64,000 nt of DNA, from the NCBI RefSeq assembly GCF_014648495.1, contig NZ_BMRF01000009.1:124001-188000 (forward strand), given 5' to 3'. The DNA is from Actinomadura cremea (lineage in GTDB: Bacteria; Actinomycetota; Actinomycetes; Streptosporangiales; Streptosporangiaceae). Of the stretch, positions 8,755 through 16,957 are shown piece by piece. Positions within the stretch are counted from its first letter, which is position 1, and every line of letters starts with the position of its first letter. The notes below the pieces were generated by a model, which was not told the origin of the DNA, did not search any database, and saw only the letters and a list, made by a program, of their open reading frames with translations. Position numbers and translations under genes: made by a program.

Positions 8755-8956
8755 GCCGGATCCCCAGCTCGAGGCGGCTGCGCGCGCCGACCTGCTCCAT
8801 GGTGCGCCGGACGTGCCGCTGGACGGTCCGCTGGCAGACGCCGAGCCGATCGGCCACCGCGGCATCGGTCATCCCGGCCGTGAGCAGCGCCATGATCTCG
8901 CGCTGGACCCCGTTGAGCCGCCCGCCCTCGCAGACGGCGCAGGTTGCTTCCTTCAC
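8732..8956 (-). CDS. Small LuxR-type helix-turn-helix regulator
   Basis: A protein of about 74 residues from GTG 8956, with GGGAG six bases upstream; a longer version from GTG 9028 (98 residues) is possible. It is almost only a LuxR DNA-binding domain: GMTDAAVADRLGVCQRTVQR followed by a recognition-helix region and GARSRLELG. The C-terminus is strikingly like that of the LuxR protein at 26413-26979 (shared GMTD, RTVQR and GARSRLELG blocks), so the two probably derive from one ancestor and may read related sites. It is divergent from the ACP gene and overlaps the phosphatase gene. Confidence 0.65.
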   Translation of the reverse strand: MKEATCAVCEGGRLNGVQREIMALLTAGMTDAAVADRLGVCQRTVQRHVRRTMEQVGARSRLELGIRLARQRLL

Positions 8957-9241
8957 TGGTCGCTCCCGTGAAAGCACGATCCCCCCTGGTGACGTGCCGC
9001 ACGCGGTGCGCGCGAGCACGCGGTCCACACTCTGGCAAGCGGCGCTTACAGGTTCCTTGCCGGTGGCTTTCAGCCCGCGCTCAGCGTGCCCGTCCCGCCC
9101 GTCCCGCCCCGGGCATGCCTATCCAGGCAGTACACAAGCGCGGCTGGTCAGGGGTGATGCGGGCGCGGGGCGTGCGGTGAGACTGGCCCGAGGCGGCTCG
9201 CCGCGCGAAACGTTCACCAGGCGACCGATCAAGGAGGCCCC

Positions 9242-9517
9242 ATGACACGCCCGGCCCTCACCATGTCCGCCGACGAGCTGCGGACCTGGCTGACCGAGCG
9301 GATCGCGGAGTATCTCGAGAAGAGCCCGGACGAGGTCGAGGCCGAGAAGACCTTCGACGAGCAGGGGCTCGACTCCATGGCCGCGATGAACCTCTGCGAC
9401 GACATCGAGGACCGGATGGGCCTCGTCGTCGAACCCACCCTGGCCTGGGACCACCCCACCATCGACCGGCTGGCGGAGTTCCTGCGGGAGACCGCAGAGG
9501 CCGAGGGCACCCGGTGA
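9242..9517 (+). CDS. Acyl carrier protein
   Basis: A 91-residue acidic four-helix protein with a near-perfect ribosome site (AAGGAGG four bases before ATG 9242). The phosphopantetheine site is Ser45 in EQGLDSMAAMNL. It is the only free-standing carrier protein seen in the window, so it likely serves the KS/CLF, the third KS, the trans acyltransferase, the ketoreductase and the condensation domain. It begins the plus-strand operon that continues with the aminotransferase and inositol-phosphate synthase. Confidence 0.92.
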   Translation: MTRPALTMSADELRTWLTERIAEYLEKSPDEVEAEKTFDEQGLDSMAAMNLCDDIEDRMGLVVEPTLAWDHPTIDRLAEFLRETAEAEGTR

Positions 9518-9549
9518 GCCCGCGTACCGGCACCGGACGGCGCTGAGCC

Positions 9550-10656
9550 ATGGACCTCGCGCAGCGGCGCTGGCCTCCGCGGCCCGGCGACGACGAGATC
9601 GCCCTCCTGGCCGAGGTGGCGCGGTCGGGGATCTGGACGGACGGGTACTGGACGGCCGAGGTCGAGCGCCGCATGGCGCGGGTGACGGGGGCCCCGCACG
9701 CGGTGGCGTTCAACAGCTGCACCTCCGCGATCCACGCGGCCCTGCACGCGATGGGCTGCACCGCCGCGAGCCGGGTCGTCGCCCCCGCGCTGACCTTCGC
9801 CGGCACCGTCACCGGGGCCGCGCACATCCGCGCCGACCTGGCCTTCGCGGACGTGCTGCCGGACACGCTCACCCTCGATCCGGACTCCGCGGCCGCCTCC
9901 GCGGCCGACCTCGTCATCGCCGTCGACCTGCACGGCGTCCCGCACCGGCTCGGCCGGGACCGCCACGCGGGCGCCCCGGTGCTGACCGACGCGTGCCAGT
10001 CGATCGGCGGCAGGCTGGAGGGCCGCCACATCGGCGGGACCGGGACGCACGCGTGGTCCTTCTCGTCCGCGAAGCTGGTCTGCGCGCCCGACGGGGGCGC
10101 CGTCACCACGGACGACGACGCCGTGGCCGAACGCCTGCGCGAGCTGCGCGACTACGGCGTCCCGGCCGGGGAGTCGCGGTCGAACGGGGCGGTGGCGCAT
10201 CCGGGCGGACACAACTGGCGCCCGAGCGAACTGACCATGGCCATGGTGGCGCACCGCCTGGAGCGCCTCGACGACCTCGCGGCGCGGGCCGGCGCCGTCG
10301 CGAAGCACGTCCACGCCGCCCTGGACGAACTCGGGCTGTGGCGGCAGGCGGCCGGCGAGCACGCCGAACCGGCCTGGCACAAGATCCGCTTCGGGTTCCC
10401 CGGCCGGGACCCGGAACGCTGCGCCGAGGCGGAACGCGCCCTGGCGGAGGCCGGGGTGCCGACGCACCGGTGGGGACTCCGGCCCCTGCACCACCACCCG
10501 GCCTTCCGCGGGCCGGGGACGCCGGACCTGCCGGTCGCGGAGACCGCGGCCGCGGGCACCCTGTGCCTGGGCACCGAGCAGAGCCCACCGGCGGCCTGGA
10601 CGGACGACGAGGTGGCGCGAGTCTGCCACCTACTGGAAACGATCACGGGAAGCTGA
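9550..10656 (+). CDS. DegT/DnrJ/EryC1-type PLP aminotransferase
   Basis: A 368-residue fold-type I sugar/cyclitol aminotransferase. Visible landmarks are the SCTSAIHAAL segment (residues 56-65) that binds the cofactor phosphate, the PLP-nitrogen Asp147 in VLTDACQS, and the Schiff-base Lys175 in FSSAKLVCAPDGG. Relatives aminate keto-sugars or keto-inositols (for example scyllo-inosose in aminoglycoside pathways). Two bases separate it from the inositol-phosphate synthase, so the pair is co-expressed and an inosamine product is the natural inference. No inositol dehydrogenase able to make the ketone is in this cluster part. Confidence 0.88.
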   Translation: MDLAQRRWPPRPGDDEIALLAEVARSGIWTDGYWTAEVERRMARVTGAPHAVAFNSCTSAIHAALHAMGCTAASRVVAPALTFAGTVTGAAHIRADLAFADVLPDTLTLDPDSAAASAADLVIAVDLHGVPHRLGRDRHAGAPVLTDACQSIGGRLEGRHIGGTGTHAWSFSSAKLVCAPDGGAVTTDDDAVAERLRELRDYGVPAGESRSNGAVAHPGGHNWRPSELTMAMVAHRLERLDDLAARAGAVAKHVHAALDELGLWRQAAGEHAEPAWHKIRFGFPGRDPERCAEAERALAEAGVPTHRWGLRPLHHHPAFRGPGTPDLPVAETAAAGTLCLGTEQSPPAAWTDDEVARVCHLLETITGS

Positions 10657-10658
10657 AG

Positions 10659-11765
10659 ATGGAATCACCTCTGGTACGGGTCGGCATCATCGGTGTCGGC
10701 AACTGCGCCCGCGCCCTCCTGGAGGGCGCCGCCTACTACCGCGCGCGGCCGGAGCACGTCGCCGGGCTGATGTTTCCCGAGGTCGGCCCGTACGGCGCCG
10801 GCTCGGTGGAGCCCGTGGCCGCCTGGGACGTCGACGTGGAGAAGGTCGGCAAGGACCTGTGGACCGCGCGCACCGCGGGACAGAACCTCGACGTCGGCAT
10901 CCCGCAGGGCGACCTGCTGCCGCTGGGCGCGGACGTCCGCGTGCGGCGGGCGCCGACGCTGGACGGCGCCGGCGTCCGGTACCGCGAGCGGATCACCGTC
11001 GCCGACGAGGCGGGCGGCGACGATCGGGCGGCGATCGTCGCGCAGATCACCGCCGCGCGGGTCGACGTGCTCCTCAACTACCTGCCGGTGGGCTCGCAGG
11101 AGGCCACCGAGTGGTGGGCCGAGACGGCGCTGCGGGCGGGGGTCGGCCTCGTCAACAACGTCCCCGTGTTCATCGCCCGCAAGGAACGGTGGCGGAAGCG
11201 GTTCCGCGCGGCGGGTCTGCCGCTCATCGGCGACGACATCAAGTCGCAGCTGGGCGCGACGTACCTGCACCGGCTCCTCGTGCGGGCGTTCTCCGACCGG
11301 GGGATCAGCCTGGAGCGCACGTACCAGCTGAACGTCGGCGGCAACATGGACTTCTACAACATGCTCGAACAGGCCCGCCTGGCCGACAAGCGGGAGTCCA
11401 AGACCTCGGCGGTCACCGACGCCTACGGCGGCGAGCTGGCCGACGAGGACGTGCACATCGGCCCGTCCGACTACGTCCGCTTCCTCGGCGACACCAAGAA
11501 GGCGTTCATCCGCTGCGAGGGGCGCGGCTTCGGCGGCGCGCCGATCGACCTGGAGATCCAGCTCACCGTCCCGGACTCGCCCAACTCGGCGGGCGTGGTC
11601 ATCGACGCGGCCAGGATCGCCAAGCTCGCCATGGACCGCGGCGACACCGCCGTCGACGAGTGGGTGTCGGCCTGGCTCTTCAAGGCCCCGCCGCGCACGG
11701 TCGCCCAGGAGTCGGACCAGATCGCCCGGGAGCGGCTCACCGCGTGGATCTCCGGCGGGCTCTGA
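10659..11765 (+). CDS. myo-Inositol-1-phosphate synthase (short bacterial type)
   Basis: A 368-residue NAD-dependent lyase/isomerase converting D-glucose-6-phosphate to 1L-myo-inositol-1-phosphate. It has the Rossmann start VGIIGVGNCARALLEG, the NYLPVGSQEATEWW segment, GDDIKSQLGAT and the LNVGGNMDFYNM block that mark the actinobacterial synthase. Its size fits the mycobacterial Ino1 group rather than the longer eukaryotic form. Most actinobacteria have a housekeeping copy, so a second copy beside an aminotransferase and an inositol monophosphatase indicates dedicated cyclitol supply, as in hygromycin A-type pathways. Confidence 0.92.
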   Translation: MESPLVRVGIIGVGNCARALLEGAAYYRARPEHVAGLMFPEVGPYGAGSVEPVAAWDVDVEKVGKDLWTARTAGQNLDVGIPQGDLLPLGADVRVRRAPTLDGAGVRYRERITVADEAGGDDRAAIVAQITAARVDVLLNYLPVGSQEATEWWAETALRAGVGLVNNVPVFIARKERWRKRFRAAGLPLIGDDIKSQLGATYLHRLLVRAFSDRGISLERTYQLNVGGNMDFYNMLEQARLADKRESKTSAVTDAYGGELADEDVHIGPSDYVRFLGDTKKAFIRCEGRGFGGAPIDLEIQLTVPDSPNSAGVVIDAARIAKLAMDRGDTAVDEWVSAWLFKAPPRTVAQESDQIARERLTAWISGGL

Positions 11766-11832
11766 CCTCGCCCGGCAGGGGGCGCCCGACCGCGCGAGCG
11801 GCCCGGCGCCCCTCGAACGCGTCCCGCCCACC

Positions 11833-11951
11833 GAGCCACCTCGGATACGGAGCCACCTCGGATACGGAGCCACCTCGGATACGGAGCCACCTCGGATACG
11901 GAGCCACCTCGGATACGGAGCCACCTCGGATACGGAGCCACCTCGGATACG
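11833..11951 (+). repeat. Seven perfect 17-bp tandem repeats upstream of the acyltransferase gene
   Basis: The unit GAGCCACCTCGGATACG occurs seven times head to tail without a mismatch (starts at 11833, 11850, 11867, 11884, 11901, 11918 and 11935). The array fills most of the space between the inositol-phosphate synthase stop (11765) and the acyltransferase ATG (11963). The GGAG that serves the acyltransferase continues directly from the last unit, so each unit brings its own CGGAG ribosome-site-like core. The unit length is not a multiple of three, and there are no spacers, so this is not CRISPR. It resembles a minisatellite that could vary in copy number. Confidence 0.97.
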
Positions 11952-11962
11952 GAGACGAGCTG

Positions 11963-13057
11963 ATGGACGCCCCTTCCACGATCACCTCGGAGTCCCGCGG
12001 CGCGGCCCGGCTGGCGTTCGTCTTCCCCGGCCAGGGCGCCCAGTGGGTGGGCATGGGCCGGGAACTGCTGCGGTCCGCCCCCGTGTTCGCCGACGTCGTC
12101 GGCCGGTGCGGCGCCGCGGTGGACGCCGAGCTCGGCTGGTCCCCGCGCGACCGGCTGGAGAGCGACGCCCCGCTGACCGCGGTGGAGGAGATCCAGCCGA
12201 CGCTCTGGGCGTTCCAGGTGGCGCTCGCGGCGGTGTGGCGCGACTGGGGCGTCGAACCCGACGTCATCGTCGGGCACAGCATGGGCGAGATCGCCGCCGC
12301 GACCGTCGCCGGCGCCCTCGGCGTGGCGGACGCCGCGGCGGTGGTGTGCCGGCGCGGGCTGCTGCTGCGGGATCTCGGTGCCGTCGGCGCGATGTGGGCG
12401 GTCGGCCTCGGCGAGAAGGAGGCCGAGGAGGCCATCGGCGGCCACGCCGGCAGGGTGTGCGCCGGAGTGCTCAACGGCGACCGGTCCACGGTGCTGTCGG
12501 GCGAGCCCGAGGCGATCGAGCGGATCGTGCGGGGACTGCGCGAACGCGGAGTGTTCTGCCGCCGCGTGGCCGTCGGCTACGCCTCGCACGGGCCCCAGGT
12601 CGAGCCCATCCGGCCCGCCCTGCTCGACGCGCTGGCCGACGTGCGCGCGAGGCCGCCGGCGATCCCGCTGCACTCGACGGTCTGGGACCGGCTCGTCAGC
12701 GGGCCCGAGCTGGACGGCGCGTACTGGATGGAGAACGTGCGCCGCCCGGTGCGGTTCGGCTCCGCCGTGCGGTCCGTCCTCGCGTCGGACGGTCCGGTGG
12801 TGTTCGTCGAGATCAGCCCGCACCCCGTGCTGGTCCCGGCGATCGATGACACGGTCGCGTCCACGGGGGCCGCGGCGGTGGCCGTCCCGTCCCTGGTGCG
12901 CCGGCAGCCCGAGCGGGAGACCCTCATGGCCGCCCTCGGCACCGTCTACGCGTCGGGCCGCACGCCCGACTGGTCGCGCCTCGGAACGCCCGCGCCGCGG
13001 GTGCCGCTGCCCGCCCCGCCGTGGCAGCGCCGCAGGTTCTGGGTCTCCCCGGCCTGA
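11963..13057 (+). CDS. Free-standing (trans-acting) acyltransferase
   Basis: A 364-residue malonyl/methylmalonyl-CoA:ACP transacylase related to modular PKS AT domains. GQGAQW is at residues 23-28 and the nucleophile elbow GHSMG holds Ser106. The specificity motif is YASH at 206-209, the form linked to methylmalonyl-CoA (malonyl enzymes usually have HAFH). The C-terminus keeps a modular post-AT linker ending PPWQRRRFW, so the gene looks like an excised module piece. GGAG stands eight bases before ATG 11963; the frame is open further upstream through the repeat array but without a better start. It can supply extender units in place of the dead AT fused to the third ketosynthase. Confidence 0.88.
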   Translation: MDAPSTITSESRGAARLAFVFPGQGAQWVGMGRELLRSAPVFADVVGRCGAAVDAELGWSPRDRLESDAPLTAVEEIQPTLWAFQVALAAVWRDWGVEPDVIVGHSMGEIAAATVAGALGVADAAAVVCRRGLLLRDLGAVGAMWAVGLGEKEAEEAIGGHAGRVCAGVLNGDRSTVLSGEPEAIERIVRGLRERGVFCRRVAVGYASHGPQVEPIRPALLDALADVRARPPAIPLHSTVWDRLVSGPELDGAYWMENVRRPVRFGSAVRSVLASDGPVVFVEISPHPVLVPAIDDTVASTGAAAVAVPSLVRRQPERETLMAALGTVYASGRTPDWSRLGTPAPRVPLPAPPWQRRRFWVSPA

Positions 13058-13121
13058 CGGACGCCGCCACGGCCTCGGGCGGCTCCCGGCGTTCGGGCAG
13101 CGGCCGCGCCCCGCGCCGGAG

Positions 13122-14762
13122 TCAGGCGGACGGCGCGGCCCCGGGCTCGGTCACGGCCCGGCGCAGATCACCCGAGCGGATCAACTCCGCGACCCGCTGG
13201 ATGTCGGACTCGAGCGGCCGGTCGCCGTCCAGGAACGGCGTCGCCTTGCGGACGAGGGTGTGCGCCGCCGAGGTGGCGCGGCTCAGGTGCTCCAGCCCGC
13301 GCAGGTCGGCCGCCTGGCAGAGCGCGATCAGGTGGATGGCGGCGACCTCCCGGGTCAGCTCCACGACCGTGCGCGCGTCCCGCGCGGCGATCGTCCCCAT
13401 GCTCACCTTGTCCTGGTTGTGGGCCTCGGTGGAGCGGGAGAACGACGTCGCGGGGGTGGTCCAGCGCAGCGCCTCGGCCACCAGCGACGACGCGCTGAGC
13501 TGCATCCCCTTGAAACCGTGGTGGAGACCGGCGTCCCAGCTCCCGGGGTCGTAGCGGGGGATGAGGTTCGGGGTGAGCCCGTTGTTGAACTTCTCGTCGA
13601 CCACGAGCTCCAGCTGGCGGTCCAGCAGGTCCGCGACGCTGGCCACCGCGGTCTTCAGGGAGTCCATCGTCTGGCCGACGTGCCCGCCGTAGAAGTTCCC
13701 GCCGTTCAGCACGCGCCCGTCGGGATGGAAGAGCGGGTTGTCGTTGGACGAGTTGACCTCGATCTCCAGCATCCGGTCGGTCCACAGGAGCGTGTCGCGC
13801 AGCGCCCCGACGACATGGGGGGCGCACCGGATCGAGTAGCGGTCCTGGATGGGACGTTCGAGCTGGCGGTACCCGTCGCCGTCCCACGTGCCGTCCGCGC
13901 CGGGCGCGCCGCCCGAGGGCACGGCGTCGGCCAGCAGCTCCCGGACGGTCCGGGAGCTGGCGAGCACCCCCTCGTGCGGCTTCTGCAGGAACAGGAACTC
14001 GTCGAAGTGCGCCGGATTGCCGAGCAGCACCTGGCTCGCCAGGGCGGTGCACAGCTCCGCCGTGTACGCCAGCTCGGCGGCGTCGTGGGCGGCCAGCACC
14101 GCGAAACCCGACATGAACGAGGTGCCGTTGACCAGCGCCAGTCCCTCCTTGGCCTCCAGCTCCACCGGGACGAGTCCGGCGTCGGCCAGCGCGGCGGCGG
14201 CCGGGCGCCGTTCGCCGGCGTGGCGGACGTCCCCCGCACCGGTCAGCATCCTGGCGACGTAGCTGAGCGGCACCAGGTCGCCGCTGGCGCCGACCGACCC
14301 CCGCTCGGGGACGACCGGCAGGATGTCGTGGTTCAGGCACTCCAGCAGCAGCTCGACCACCTCCGGCCTGATCGCCGAGTAGCCCCGGGCCAGGCAGTTG
14401 GCCCGGATCAGCATGGTGGCGCGGGTGACGTCCGGCGCGGTCTCCGCACCGGTCCCGCAGTTGAGGAAGCGGAGCAGGTTCGTCTGGAGCGCGGCGCTCT
14501 TGTCCCCGTGGATCTGCCGGGTGTTGCTGTCCCCGAACCCGGCGGTGACCCCGTAGATCGGCAGTCCCGCGGAGATGAGCTCGGACCTCGCGCGGGCCGT
14601 CGCCGCCATCCGGCGGACCGCGTGCTCGGCCAGCCGCGCCCGCGGCCGGTCCGGCGCCCGGGCGGTCGTCACGGTGTCGGCCAGGGACAGGTGGCGGCCG
14701 TCGAGCCGGAGCGGCGAAACCCGATTCGGTGACGGGCACGGCGTGGAGAGAGGTTTCCCCAT
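13122..14762 (-). CDS. Aromatic amino acid ammonia-lyase (predicted phenylalanine ammonia-lyase)
   Basis: A 546-residue MIO enzyme. The start at ATG 14762 has AAGGGGAG seven bases upstream. The cofactor-forming Ala-Ser-Gly is at 159-161 in GSVGASGDLVPLSY, the catalytic Tyr lies in YGVTAGFGDSNT (about 70-79), and SSNDNPLF and NQDKVSMGT are present. The substrate-selectivity pair in LLRFLNCG reads Phe99-Leu100, as in bacterial PAL (tyrosine enzymes have His-Leu, histidine enzymes Ser-His). It should turn L-Phe into trans-cinnamate, though an aminomutase giving beta-phenylalanine has the same architecture. It is followed downstream in the cluster by the CoA ligase on the same strand, 82 bp upstream of it. 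Confidence 0.88.
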   Translation of the reverse strand: MGKPLSTPCPSPNRVSPLRLDGRHLSLADTVTTARAPDRPRARLAEHAVRRMAATARARSELISAGLPIYGVTAGFGDSNTRQIHGDKSAALQTNLLRFLNCGTGAETAPDVTRATMLIRANCLARGYSAIRPEVVELLLECLNHDILPVVPERGSVGASGDLVPLSYVARMLTGAGDVRHAGERRPAAAALADAGLVPVELEAKEGLALVNGTSFMSGFAVLAAHDAAELAYTAELCTALASQVLLGNPAHFDEFLFLQKPHEGVLASSRTVRELLADAVPSGGAPGADGTWDGDGYRQLERPIQDRYSIRCAPHVVGALRDTLLWTDRMLEIEVNSSNDNPLFHPDGRVLNGGNFYGGHVGQTMDSLKTAVASVADLLDRQLELVVDEKFNNGLTPNLIPRYDPGSWDAGLHHGFKGMQLSASSLVAEALRWTTPATSFSRSTEAHNQDKVSMGTIAARDARTVVELTREVAAIHLIALCQAADLRGLEHLSRATSAAHTLVRKATPFLDGDRPLESDIQRVAELIRSGDLRRAVTEPGAAPSA

Positions 14763-14844
14763 CTGCGACTCCCCTTCGTGTTCAGGGCGATAACGGAAGT
14801 CTCGCCACGGGGGCGCGCCGCCGGTAATCCCTGAGCCGCCGCGC

Positions 14845-16677
14845 TCACGCGCTGCCCGGATGGGCATGTCCGGCGCCGTCGCGCGCGGTCCGCACGCGGT
14901 CCGCGGGCAGGATCACCTCGGGCGGCGCCGGGTCGCGGTGGAGCAGTTCGACCTGCGCGGACCGGTTCCGCAGCACCGCGGACGCGCACACCGAGCCCTT
15001 CTCCGTCACCTCGCCCGCGTCGCGGTCCGGCGGTGCGGCGAGCAGGAGCAGCCGTTCGATCCGGCGGGACGACCCCTGCCCCGCGTTGAACCGGGCCAGC
15101 GTGCGCGCCAGTTCGCGGCGCAGGGCGGCGGGCTCGCCCGTGCGGCGCGGCCAGGCCAGCGCGCCGACCACGGACCGGCCCGCCCCCGTGATGACCGCCT
15201 CGGTGAGCGCGTCGGTCCCCCCGAGCAGGGCCGCGCGCAGCGTTCCCGCCCGCACCCAGGTGCCGGTGGCGAGCTTGAAGTCCTCGCCGAGCCGTCCCCG
15301 GTAGAGCAGGCCGCGACCGGGGTTGTCCTCGTCGACCGGCGCTCCGGCGTCGCCCGTCCGGTAGAAGCCCTCCGCGTCGAACGCGGCCCCGGACCGCTCC
15401 GGGTCCCCCAGGTAACCGGGCATCACCGTCGGGCCCGCCACCCGCATCTCCAGCAGGTCGCCGACCGGGGCCAGCTTCAGCGTGAGCCCCGGAAGCGGCA
15501 CCCCGATCGCACCGGGCACGTCGATGTCGAGGTGGACCGAGGTCACGGCGGACGCGGTCTCGGTCATGCCCCACGAGGAGGTGAACCGCACCTCGCCCGG
15601 CGCGAAGCGCTCCGCCAGCCGCAGCATGCGGGCCCGCAGCGGGTCCGGCAGCGGCGCCCCCGCGCTGAACAGCAGGTGCAGCTCGCCGAAGAGGGACTTC
15701 GCGAGGCCCGAGTCGCGCTCCAGTTCGTCCGCCAGGAGGGCGAAGCCGGCGGGCACGTTGAAGTACACGTTCGGCGAGACCTCGGCGAGGTTCCGCGCGC
15801 TCCGGGGGAAGAGCGGGGCCGTCGGCCCGCCGTCGTCGATGTAGAGCGTGCCTCCGTTGGTCAGCACCATGTGCAGGTTGTGGTTGCCGCCGAAGGTGTG
15901 GTTCCAGGGGAGCCAGTCCAGGAGCGTCAGGCGGGTGGTGGTGAGGAACGGCCATGCCAGCCTCATCATCTGCTGGACGGAGCAGAGCATGCGGTGGGTG
16001 TTCGGGACGCCCTTCGGACGGCCGGTGGTGCCGCTGGTGAAGAAGATCTTGGCGATCGAGTCCGGGCCGACGGCGGCGCGGGCCGCGCGGAGCCGCTCCG
16101 CCGGCGCCGTGCGCAGCAGGTCGGCGAAGGGGACGCCGCCCGTGCCCGTGCCGGCGATGGTCACCGGTGCCGGCCCGGCCGGCGCCGTGAGCGCCGCGCC
16201 GAACTCCCGTCCGTCCTCGGAGTACACCGCGCCCGGCCGGACGGCGGCGGCCACCGCGCGCAGCCGCTCGTGCCCTCCGGCCGACGAGTAGGACGTGCCG
16301 AGCGGCACCACCGGGATCCCGCCGAGGTATCCGGCGAGCGTGAGGAGCAGGTGCCGCAGCGAGTTGCCCGACAGGATCACGAGGGGGCGGTCCGGGCCGC
16401 AGCCGAGCTCCAGCAGCGCCTGCGCCAGCGACTCGGCCGACGCCCGCGCGTCGCCATAGGTCAGCGTCCGCCACCCGCCGGCCCCCCGCTCGGCGGCCAG
16501 CACCGACCGCGGTCGCGCCGCGGCCCACCGGTACAGCGGACGGGCGAGATCCGGATCGGGCTCGCCCAGCGGCACCGCCGACCGGAGCAGCAGGCTCCCG
16601 TCCGGCCGCCGCCGGACCTCGATCGCGGGCTCCGCGAACACCTGGGAAACGCAGTCGTCCATTACCGGCTCATCCAT
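14845..16677 (-). CDS. Feruloyl/cinnamoyl-CoA synthetase (ANL superfamily)
   Basis: A 610-residue AMP-forming acyl-CoA ligase of the feruloyl-CoA synthase subfamily. The P-loop FFTSGTTGRPKGVP (about 210), LLDWLPWNHTFGGNHN, SSWGMTETAS and YRTGDAG motifs are all present, and the C-terminal LGEDFKLATGTWV is the subfamily form of the hinge. It activates phenylpropanoid acids by adenylation and thiolation. Placed directly upstream of the ammonia-lyase, it should convert cinnamate to cinnamoyl-CoA as PKS starter. ATG 16677 has no clear ribosome site; ATG 16662, with GGATGAG seven bases upstream, is an equally good start. Transcription is divergent from the KS gene. Confidence 0.85.
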   Translation of the reverse strand: MDEPVMDDCVSQVFAEPAIEVRRRPDGSLLLRSAVPLGEPDPDLARPLYRWAAARPRSVLAAERGAGGWRTLTYGDARASAESLAQALLELGCGPDRPLVILSGNSLRHLLLTLAGYLGGIPVVPLGTSYSSAGGHERLRAVAAAVRPGAVYSEDGREFGAALTAPAGPAPVTIAGTGTGGVPFADLLRTAPAERLRAARAAVGPDSIAKIFFTSGTTGRPKGVPNTHRMLCSVQQMMRLAWPFLTTTRLTLLDWLPWNHTFGGNHNLHMVLTNGGTLYIDDGGPTAPLFPRSARNLAEVSPNVYFNVPAGFALLADELERDSGLAKSLFGELHLLFSAGAPLPDPLRARMLRLAERFAPGEVRFTSSWGMTETASAVTSVHLDIDVPGAIGVPLPGLTLKLAPVGDLLEMRVAGPTVMPGYLGDPERSGAAFDAEGFYRTGDAGAPVDEDNPGRGLLYRGRLGEDFKLATGTWVRAGTLRAALLGGTDALTEAVITGAGRSVVGALAWPRRTGEPAALRRELARTLARFNAGQGSSRRIERLLLLAAPPDRDAGEVTEKGSVCASAVLRNRSAQVELLHRDPAPPEVILPADRVRTARDGAGHAHPGSA

Positions 16678-16957
16678 TCGAATGCGGCGGGGAACGGTTC
16701 AGATTTTTGTCGAGAGCTTAGATGAATTTCTTCTCGGCGGGAAGCGTGCGCGATGCTCGGCGCCTGGCGTTCGAGGGTCTCTTCGCACGTCAACAAGCAC
16801 AAGCGGCGGTGCGGGCATAGCCATCAGGGCAGCGCGATAAGGCGCACCGACATCCCTTGTCCGGTGCCGTCGAATTGGAAATGCTCACTGTCGCCACGTA
16901 GTGCGCGCAGATGAGGCCGAACGAGCAACGCGCCGCGTCCCGACAGGAGCCAGTCCG
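16678..16957. promoter_or_regulatory. Divergent promoter region between CoA ligase and KS/CLF operon
   Basis: The 280-bp gap separates the minus-strand ligase/ammonia-lyase pair from the plus-strand KS operon and must carry both promoters. It includes an AT-rich patch at about 16700-16735, unusual in this DNA, and AGGAG at 16945-16949 as ribosome site for the KS. I could not identify convincing SARP heptamer repeats or -10/-35 boxes by eye. Confidence 0.55.

Noticed and set aside
3098-9028. Long opposite-strand frames across the biosynthetic genes
   Set aside because: Compositions dominated by Arg, Pro, Ala and Gly without motifs; typical antisense shadows in very GC-rich DNA.
11833-11951. 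CRISPR array
   Set aside because: Units are directly adjacent without spacers, 17 bp long, and no cas genes are present.
10859-11962. Long N-terminal extension of the acyltransferase reading through the 17-bp repeats
   Set aside because: The frame is open, but upstream it is the shadow of the MIPS gene; GGAG before ATG 11963 and the AT domain start favour the short form.
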